From Paraescarpia echinospica (taxonomy: Eukaryota > Annelida > Polychaeta > Sabellida > Siboglinidae): DNA of 64,000 bases. The translations under genes were made by a program, and so were the position numbers. How positions within the stretch are numbered: position 1 is the stretch's first letter; each line of letters opens with the position of its first letter. The notes under the pieces are model-generated. The model ran no database searches and was not told the origin of the DNA. It saw nothing but the letters and a program-made list of their open reading frames with translations. This document shows, piece by piece, positions 58,301-64,000 of the stretch. The DNA lies in the NCBI GenBank assembly GCA_020002185.1, contig CM034541.1, forward strand, positions 32,983,852 through 33,047,851, in the 5' to 3' direction.

Positions 58301-58730
58301 CAGTGGACTGCACCAGACATCAATTAACAAGTTACAACGTGTACAGAACACCGCGGCACGGATTGTAACCAGAACATCACGCTACAGCCACATCACACCA
58401 GTGTTGAACAATCTGCACTGGTTACCTGTTAACTATCGTGTGCAATTTAAAATCCTGATGCACACATATAATGCCCTACATGGACAGGCTCCAGGATATA
58501 TATCGGACATGCTGAAATTGTACCAACCAAGAAGAATGTTACGATCCATGGATTCAGTGACACTAGAAGTTCCAAGGGCTAGAACAGTTACATACGGCGA
58601 CAGAAGATTTCAGTGTTCAGCAGCCAAGTTGTGGAATGCGCTACCGGTTCACATTCGTGAAGCAAAAACACTGAACACTTTCAAGAAGCTGCTAAAAACA
58701 CATTTGTTTCTAGCTGTTTTTGGTGCTTAA
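55368..58730 (+). CDS. CR1/L2-type LINE, endonuclease-reverse transcriptase, open frame intact (LINE D)
   Basis: One uninterrupted frame. It is open from GTG at 55368 (1120 codons), but the first ATG is at 55578, giving 1050 residues; in an animal that is the likelier start. Residues here are counted from 55368. The endonuclease spans about 165-390: CLNPRSIKNK (168-177), LTETWLG (about 195), GGGVALLYK, VVYRPP, IVGDLNFHVD, HTLDVVISR and DHFAV, where the usual Ser before Asp-His is Arg. The RT spans about 640-900: RPVSNLPFIAKVLEKV, MLDLSAAFDTLDH with Asp746, GVPQGSVLGP (Pro805) and FYADDTQLY (YADD 836-839). The C-terminus has SRLDYCNALLSGLHQTSINK and AAKLWNALP. All catalytic motifs are present, so it could encode an active protein. 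It nicks target DNA and reverse-transcribes its RNA. A 3' UTR runs to about 58955. It lies in a host intron in antisense orientation. Confidence 0.92.
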   Translation: MPSLVNCDDHHGDRVFKLSAETTILQHVSKSVTRVTKSVFCDLKQLGICNARPTHRGTRGGQRQWSRSKVMPPTSTNNTGLATDCGQSCAIQIRISTVVGHRPPPTHYNSTVRTIPRSGASACQHKQFSAHGHGQITSALSVNKNNLVKIKCDYVHVQPAKKYLRVCCLNPRSIKNKALSLSDYIITQDYDVVALTETWLGTSVDKKCIGELVPSGYAMKHVPRPGCRNGGGVALLYKSASTTGDYTNFEHMDCKLDTGDTTVRMAVVYRPPPSKHNGLTIPQFLEQWSTFLASYATHDKEILIVGDLNFHVDVESDRNAQQFMDTIKVCGLQQHVHEPTHVLGHTLDVVISRDSSHIVSDITITDPGLCDHLGKLTRDHFAVGFTTTLAKPVPIQKTVSFRKLRAIDVEAFKQDIVASPMLQTTDGDVDGLVSAFNEGLTSLIDKHAPLRIKTITQHPDCPWYTDELHQAKHLRRKLERRWQKNRLTVNHQIYRDQCVVVNKLIKQTRIRYYSEKITACTHDQKGIYKVAKHLLGERGSPSLPQTASPIKLTEMFSSFFMEKIQNIRRGLQTDQVHGVDLEVDASSVTTPLDRFTRASDGEVKTFILKSPDKSCDLDPVPTWLLKLRVDELLPIITAIVNASMNSSCVPRAFKCAHIRPLLKKSTLDPDILKHYRPVSNLPFIAKVLEKVVDTRIERHLVSNGLHEELQSAYRRSHSTETALLKVQSDILESLDNGCVTVLVMLDLSAAFDTLDHGILLNRFENLFGISGAALGWIASYLHDRYQVVVIDGEHSNPVLLEHGVPQGSVLGPKKYTMYSKPLGAIIRRYGLCYHFYADDTQLYISFKPKDGAAQTESLELIERCLTDIERWMHANMLKLNSEKTEAVLFTSKHNAKQIENVTVRVGDTDITSVNSVENLGVIFDSAMNMEQHLNSVCRSGYYHLRNIGHIRRYLTNDATQSLVNGLVTSRLDYCNALLSGLHQTSINKLQRVQNTAARIVTRTSRYSHITPVLNNLHWLPVNYRVQFKILMHTYNALHGQAPGYISDMLKLYQPRRMLRSMDSVTLEVPRARTVTYGDRRFQCSAAKLWNALPVHIREAKTLNTFKKLLKTHLFLAVFGA

Positions 58731-58955
58731 CTCTTTCTAGTCAGTTTTTCTTACATTTTAAAACAATATATATATATTCATTTTATTATACCCAGTCTTC
58801 TAAAAAAAAATTATTTTTATTTTTTATCATGCTATCGTTTTTATGCTTTGTTTTTACTCTCTATGATTATTCTATTGATTGTGTACAGCACTTTTGAGCA
58901 GGCTTTTATGTATGAAAAGAGCGCTTTATAAGTTCGGTATAATAAATAAATACAA
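58731..58955 (+). other. LINE D 3' UTR and tail
   Basis: Ends with AGCACTTTTGAGCA, GAGCGCTTTATAAGTTCGG and an AATAAATAAATA tail. The pattern of a small stem-loop plus short A/T-rich repeat is common in L2/CR1-type LINEs. It resembles the SINE tail at 19.1 kb. Confidence 0.65.
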
Positions 58956-59559
58956 CATATTTCATTTAATTGGACGACAATGTACACATCAACTCATGAT
59001 AAACACGAACATAGTCTTTAACAATGGCTTATTTTTCGAAAAATGTATTTTGGACATTTGGCAATCGAACAAACTTCACTCAAAACTAATTTAATATAAT
59101 TGAAATGTTCATATATTAGACTATTACACACGATTGATTGGTTGATTGATTAAATGGAAGCATGGACGAACCGCACATCGACAAAATCAATTATCTCTTT
59201 ATCATCAAAAATATCAAATGCAAGTAATTTGTCCATTTTTGTTCAATTTCACAGAGAAGTACTTTGCAGTAGTTTTTGAAGATTAATTATGCTGCCAAAC
59301 TGAATCAGTTTTTTTTAGATGTAAGAACATTTTATCATTTACTTTTCATGAATCTGTATTAAATTTTAATTCCTTATCACCTAGGTAGTTTCACCAAGGA
59401 CTTGCAATTAGTAGGACTTGGTATCTATTTAATTCCCCCCATGATATGTGGTGATCACCAAACCCCCCATACATAATGCTTAACATCAGTGGCGGACTAA
59501 GATATTCATGGGCCCTAGGTACCCGGCACGTTTGTGGGCCCTACATAGACCCAGAGGGT

Positions 59560-59640
59560 AGTCTAGGGGGCCCAAAACCTCCAAATGCACCCTCCTTTGA
59601 GGCTTGCCAACGAAAACCTCCACTGGCGCCGGAATGAAAT
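59560..59640 (+). repeat. Fragment related to the 17.4-kb degenerate repeat
   Basis: AAACCTCCAAATGCACCC, TTGAGGCTTGCCAACG and AAAACCTCCACTGG resemble the units at 17430-17690. Confidence 0.5.
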
Positions 59641-60082
59641 GAATATTGGGACGGCCGAGCTGGAGCGTCAGCACAACTTTGCTGTTGGATCATGACATGG
59701 GAAGGCGGGGAAGAGGCACTGTTGAAGATTTTTCCTCTTTATTTAAAGTTATAGGACCTACATCAGGATTATTGCCAGCTTGCAAAACTAACTGAGCCAA
59801 TGAAGTAGCAGTGAGACTTATGCAGTAGCTAATTACTAGCTATCACTGACCAAATCACGTCTTGCTTGCTGGGTTTCGCGAATATTCTACAAAAATATAA
59901 TCAGATATTTTCGTGGGCCTAGGCCTATGTGCTTATAATAGTGCCTATTGGGTAATTCGCCACTGCTACTGTATTCTGGGACTTAGGAACCCATGCGACC
60001 ACCTCTTAAAGGTTACAAGCGTCCAAGGAGAGAGTTTCAGATGTTGCAAGTTCTGTTAGCATTAGCAGTCTTACGTGTATGC

Positions 60083-60482
60083 AACTTGTGTATCCACCCA
60101 CCCCTCACAACTTGTGTATCCACCCACCCCTCACAACTTGTGTATCCACGCACCCCTCACAACTTGTGTATCCACCCACCCCTCACAACGTGTGTATCCA
60201 CCCACCCCTCACAACTTGTGTATCCACCCACCCCTCACAACTTGTGTATCCACCCACCCCTCACAACTTGTGTATCCACCCACCCCTCACAACTTGTGTA
60301 TCCACCCACCCCTCACAACTTGTGTATCCACCCACCCCTCACAACTTGTGTATCCACCCACCCCTCACAACTTGTGTATCCACCCACCCCTCACAACTTG
60401 TGTATCCACCCACCCCTCACAACTTGTGTATCCACCCACCCCTCACAACTTGTGTATCCACCCACCCTTCACAACTTGTGCT
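60083..60482. repeat. 26-bp satellite, about 15 units, highly uniform
   Basis: Head-to-tail CTTGTGTATCCACCCACCCC followed by TCACAA. Only a few single-base changes occur (CACGCA, CAACGTG, CCCTTC). Because 26 is not a multiple of three and no frame has a stop, all three forward frames are open; none is a gene. Confidence 0.95.
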
Positions 60483-60784
60483 ACTTATGGCTTAAGATAA
60501 ATCAATAGCCCTTGCATTTGCACACTGCGCCTCTATTGGGGATAATACGGTAATTGTATCTGAACATGATGATTGAAATATTTCCAATTACATTATCTTA
60601 TTTGAACAAAATTGGTAATGAACCGTGTTTCATGATATATCATGAGATTGCTAGAGGAACTGCCTCACGTATCATGAATGTTTTTTGTATGAATAAAGAG
60701 ATTGTTGTTTAGTTATTTTTGTTTAGAAGGGGGGTTCATTTGTAACTGACAATTGTAATTGAAAATTTATGATTCACATAATTG

Positions 60785-62622
60785 CAATGTTTCCCCTGGG
60801 TAAAATGATGGGCGAGGTGGTGGGGGGGACATGCAACCGCCGCAGGCGCGAAGCATTGCTAGGGGGGTCTGGGGGTAGGCTCCCCTTTTAAAGCTAGATT
60901 TTGTTAAACTAGCTTTAAAATGGTGCATTCTGAGGTACATTTTAACCTTTACTATTGAATATAGAGGGGAAGATATCAAACAACAAGACACTACTTGTAA
61001 ATGTAGTAATCATGATTGATAAAAGTCAGTAATCATGATTGTTTCATCGTGTTGAGGTGTGGTTTCCATTTTACCACTGGTACTCAGTAGAGGTGTGGTT
61101 TCCACTTGACCATTGGTACTTGGTTGTGGTTATGTTTTTCTTGCACTAACCCTAGGCCTTGTTACCTCGCTGACAGAGTCAGTAAAAAAGTAAAAGGTAA
61201 GTTCTTATATAGCGCAGGACTGCTGAAAGCGCTTTACACTTTACTCCCTGGCAGACCTGTTCAGTCGAACACCATCTCGACTTCTCTGGGAAGCATCCAG
61301 TGGTATCATCTGAAGACTCTTTCATCATCAACTTTAAATTATTTTAATATCATAATATTCTGGTAAATTGGTGTTTTATGTTCAAAAGATTATATTTTAT
61401 TTGTTGTTAGAATGCTAAACAATTAATTAAACAGTCATTTCTGGAATGCCACAAAAGTATGTTTCTATTAATCGCAAGAACGTTTCTCAAATTGTGTCCT
61501 TTTTATAAAATGGTATATAAGTTGTTTAGTATATCCAATTGCTGTGCAAACATATCATTGTCTAACCAAAGTTATTGATAACCCGTTAGTATGCACGGTT
61601 TTGGATAGTAGGCATTTTTTATGAGATGTGAACTTCAGTGGTTTATATTCGTAAGTATTTCAATCAAATCAACTTTCCTAAGTTTGTTTGCACAACTTTG
61701 TCGGAATATGTATTATATATTTAGCACAAAGTTATCTTACGAATCACATTCCTTCTAAAACAAAACCGCATAGAACATGTTATTAGTTGAATAGACTTGT
61801 GGGCATTTGCGTTGAATCCAGACCCACTTTGATTTCGCCATTATAACTTTGGTTTTTCTTAACTTTGATACCTCGGTGAGATACACTGTAGTTCCATCAT
61901 TCAACATTGTCCTAGGCATGTTTCCCTTTAAGAATATTGCATCTTATGTCCATTTGAGGCATAAATAGCGCCCCGGTTTGTATCAACATACGCTGCTGTA
62001 TACTGTATCTCTCATTTTATCTCTCATCTAGCGCAAACCGGGTCGGTATTTGGGCTTCAACGGGGTACGGATTCGATACACGTGCCGATTAGTGAATAGG
62101 ATGCACGGTTTTTATTTGGGCTTCAAAAGAGTCCGGATTCGACACAAGTGCCGACAAGTGATGTAGTGCCATCCACCTACAAGGTTTTCACTCCCACCAC
62201 CGTCATAAACCAAAACGCAAGTTACCGTTTGGACGCCATTTTACATGAATGTCTAGATTTCTAGTATGTCGAAACTCCGCAAGGTGTCACCATTGGAAAC
62301 ACCGGGGATCCCGCAGGAATATTCCGTGATTGGACAACTGACAAGTGATATCTTTCACGTTGTCCAATGGAGTTAAATCCTAACTGCTCTGAGCGACGTT
62401 AAGATGACTAAACGATGTTGCTACAAATCTGTGATTTTGCAGGAATATAAGTGACTTTGTGATGTTATTTCGTGCCGCTCGCTGAATATATCGCGAAAGA
62501 ACGAAAAAAAATGGGCGTATGAAATAGCTACGAGGCGGCAATTTCGGCATATTTTGGGCGAGGTGGCATAGAAAAACGGCGAGGCGGCCCGCCTCGCTTG
62601 TTATATATCAGGGGAAACACTG
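60785..62622. mobile_element. Non-autonomous DNA element with CAGTGTTTCCCC ends
   Basis: The left end is CAATGTTTCCCCTG (60785-60798); the right end, inverted, is CAGTGTTTCCCCTG (62609-62622). Such ends are typical of several hAT families (known). AATTG directly adjoins both ends, inside a wider shared AATTGTAATTGAAAATTT context, so the target duplication is unclear. The interior is non-coding. It has a 60-bp-scale duplication (62046-62161), a truncated SINE (61181-61297, minus) and a GCGAGGCGG...CCGCCTCGC hairpin next to the right end (62579-62597). Confidence 0.65.
61181..61297 (-). mobile_element. SINE copy 2, 5'-truncated
   Basis: On the minus strand it matches the 3' third of the SINE at 18845-19190: TTCCCAGAGAAGTCGAGATG, GTGTTCGACTGAACAGGTCT, GCCAGGGAGTAAAGTGTAAA and GCTATATAAGAACTTACC. 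An internal deletion of about 14 bp shortens the tail. Confidence 0.82.
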
Positions 62623-63377
62623 AATTGTAATTGAAAATTTGAAGAATAAAAAAATTGTAATTGTAACTGAAAACTATTTCAAGATGCAATTGTAACTGAT
62701 CTTTGTAATTGACCCAGTAAAATAATAGCCCAACTTACACACTTAATTCAAAATATGGGTAACACTTGCAATTATACTGAGAAATATTTGCGAATAGGTG
62801 CAAAGCCTTTGTTATAACAATTGCCGAGTTAACTTACGAGGTCAGAAATGTATGACTTCATACTCAGAGTCTCAGATACATTACTTGTGCTCCCAAACAT
62901 GCACACGTTCATGCAAACAAGCTGTCCAAGTTTAGGGACAAATACGTTTATTTTATATCTAAAAATAAAAATTCTGCATGTTTCTATTTTACTTTTTCCA
63001 GAAGCCTGTACAGTCTGTATTAGCATATCTGATGTTTGTATTTGATGTATTTATTATCAAATAAATGAAGGAACAATTTATATTTGGTGTATACAACCTG
63101 CTTGAACAAGCATATTTTATATTAAAAGAGTAGCCACTGGTCCTAAAGTGACTGTGGGCCATACACTCATGAAAACTTATTGTATCTTCACAACATTAAT
63201 TTTGCTAATATTTTATATATTTGTCGTGTTTGAACATGCTCCTTTTAGTACACTACTTCAAGCTGGTAAATGCATCTGTACCTAACCTGGCCCTTTTAAT
63301 GCGATAATTTCTACATATTCTCAGCATGTTGTACACAACGGTGCAGAGTATGCATACGTACATGCATGTGTACTCAC

Positions 63378-63513
63378 ATGTGTTCTTCCTCCTCCGCCAA
63401 GTCTTCTTGTGCCATCTTCTTCGCTCTCATCTTCTCGTAGATAAAGATGATGGTGCACAGAATGATGACTTCAGCGCAGATTCCAAGGAAGGGCCACAGT
63501 GCCGCCAACTTGT
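63378..63513 (-). CDS. Basigin/neuroplastin-like gene, transmembrane exon
   Basis: A 136-nt minus-strand exon between acceptor CCCCTTGCTTGTAG (AG at 63514-63515) and donor GTGAGT (63372-63377). Phase 1 in, phase 2 out; 44 full codons. It reads KLAALWPFLGICAEV, IILCTIIFIYEK, then a basic stop-transfer MRAKK and an acidic tail AQEDLAEEEEH. The LWPFLGI-AE segment with an intramembrane Glu and the (F/V)IYEK end is the hallmark of basigin, embigin and neuroplastin; the Glu is conserved in known members. This exon encodes the single membrane span and the start of the cytoplasmic tail. The immunoglobulin domains would be encoded right of the window. The acceptor is embedded in the 45-bp array at 63506-63865. 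The next coding exon is 54748-54802. Identification is from recall of the family, without a search. Confidence 0.85.
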
Positions 63514-63865
63514 CTACAAGCAAGGGGAGGTCTTATAAGTTCACATGGTCCAACTTATCTACAAGCAAGGGGAGATCTTATAAGTTCTTATGCTCCAACT
63601 TGTCTACAAGCAAGGGGAGGTCTTATAAGTTCACTTGGTCCAACTTGTCTACAAGCAAGGGGAGGTCTTATAAGTTCTCATGGTCCAACTTGTCTACAAG
63701 CAAGGGGAGGTCTTACAGGTTGTCATGGTCCAAGTTGCCTACAAGCAAGGGAAGGTCTCATAAGTTCACATGGTCCAACTTGTCTACAAGCAAGGGAAGG
63801 TCTCATAAGTTCACATGGTCCAACTTGTTTACAAGCAAGGGGAGGTCTCATGAGTTCACATGGTA
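63506..63865. repeat. 45-bp tandem array over the 3' splice site, eight units
   Basis: Units start at 63506, 63551, 63596, 63641, 63686, 63731, 63776 and 63821, each CAACTTGTCTACAAGCAAGG plus GGAGGTCTTATAAGTTCACA and TGGTC with variants. On the minus strand each unit holds a pyrimidine tract, TTGCTTGTAG and ACAAGTTG, that is, the intron end and the first eight bases of the exon. Seven units keep the AG; the one at 63821 has AA. The 145-codon plus-strand frame over it is an artefact of the 45-bp period. Confidence 0.93.
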
Positions 63866-64000
63866 CAAATGTTGTAGCGTTTAACATTGGCTTAAAACCA
63901 AGGTATGGGCATAATACCTCATGGACGAAACCCCTCATGAACAAAACCCCTCATTGGCAAAACCCTCATGGATATAATCCCTCAAGAAGAACATATCCCG

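Larger units (their letters stand above)
54803..63377 (-). other. Last intron of the basigin-like gene
   Basis: Bounded by donor GTGAGT (63372-63377) and acceptor AG (54803-54804) on the minus strand. It has taken up a LINE in opposite orientation, a 26-bp satellite, a CAGTGTTTCCCC-type element and a SINE fragment. 59100-59990 and 62640-63370 show nothing else recognisable apart from the dispersed fragment at 59560-59640. Confidence 0.65.

Noticed and set aside
59993..60508. Three overlapping frames encoding a Pro/His/Thr/Cys repeat protein
   Set aside because: The 26-bp satellite has no stop in any forward frame, so all three open by chance. No start context, splice site or flanking gene.
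63447..63884. Plus-strand 145-codon frame with a 15-residue repeat
   Set aside because: It is the 45-bp array read in frame. The start of the frame is antisense to the basigin-like membrane exon, which has splice sites and family motifs.

Overview
The window is eukaryotic and almost certainly from a marine invertebrate animal, possibly a mollusc or another lophotrochozoan. The exact taxon is inference. It is AT-rich and gene-poor, and most recognisable sequence is mobile DNA: three kinds of LINE, a Ty3/gypsy LTR element, hAT-type and Tc1/pogo-type DNA elements, SINEs, and many tandem arrays. There are no bacterial-style operons, and many of the open frames are satellites read in frame.

Host genes. 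Two minus-strand exons at the right edge belong to a basigin/neuroplastin-type immunoglobulin-superfamily gene. The transmembrane exon is 63378-63513 and the last coding exon is 54748-54802. They splice in frame across a roughly 8.6-kb intron that holds a near-intact LINE (55.4-58.9 kb), a 26-bp satellite and a CAGTGTTTCCCC-type element. The immunoglobulin exons would lie beyond the right edge. A 45-bp tandem array sits exactly on the 3' splice site of the transmembrane exon. A second, unrecognised minus-strand exon with clean splice sites lies at 1879-2015.

Region by region. 0-9.6 kb: two TA-flanked MITEs (one with a 26-bp internal amplification), a broken RTE-like LINE (4.77-6.93 kb), and an inverted-repeat unit with a tRNA-like core (7.6-8.1 kb). 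11.0-13.6 kb: a 2.6-kb inverted-repeat element flanked by a CTCACGG duplication. 15.3-17.3 kb: a 77-bp satellite. 18.8 kb: a tRNA-derived SINE. 20.4 and 22.0 kb: a diverged direct repeat. 23.4-44.9 kb: a Russian-doll stack. One RTE-like LINE (minus) is split by a CR1-like 3' fragment, by a Ty3/gypsy element (27349-39772) and by a hAT element (40732-44501). The gypsy element is itself split by a 9.2-kb inverted-repeat element (29199-38405) whose ends carry arrays full of AACGTT. 45.9-47.5 kb: a second hAT remnant. 49.0-52.0 kb: an inverted repeat, a LINE 3' end and 62-bp and 24-bp arrays. 52.9 kb: a third MITE copy. 54.7-64 kb: the basigin-type gene and its intron.

The strongest leads are the splice-site satellite of the basigin-type gene, which predicts a truncated ectodomain product when upstream acceptors are used, and the 9.2-kb element with AACGTT arrays and no visible transposase. 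All calls come from reading the sequence; no database search was run.
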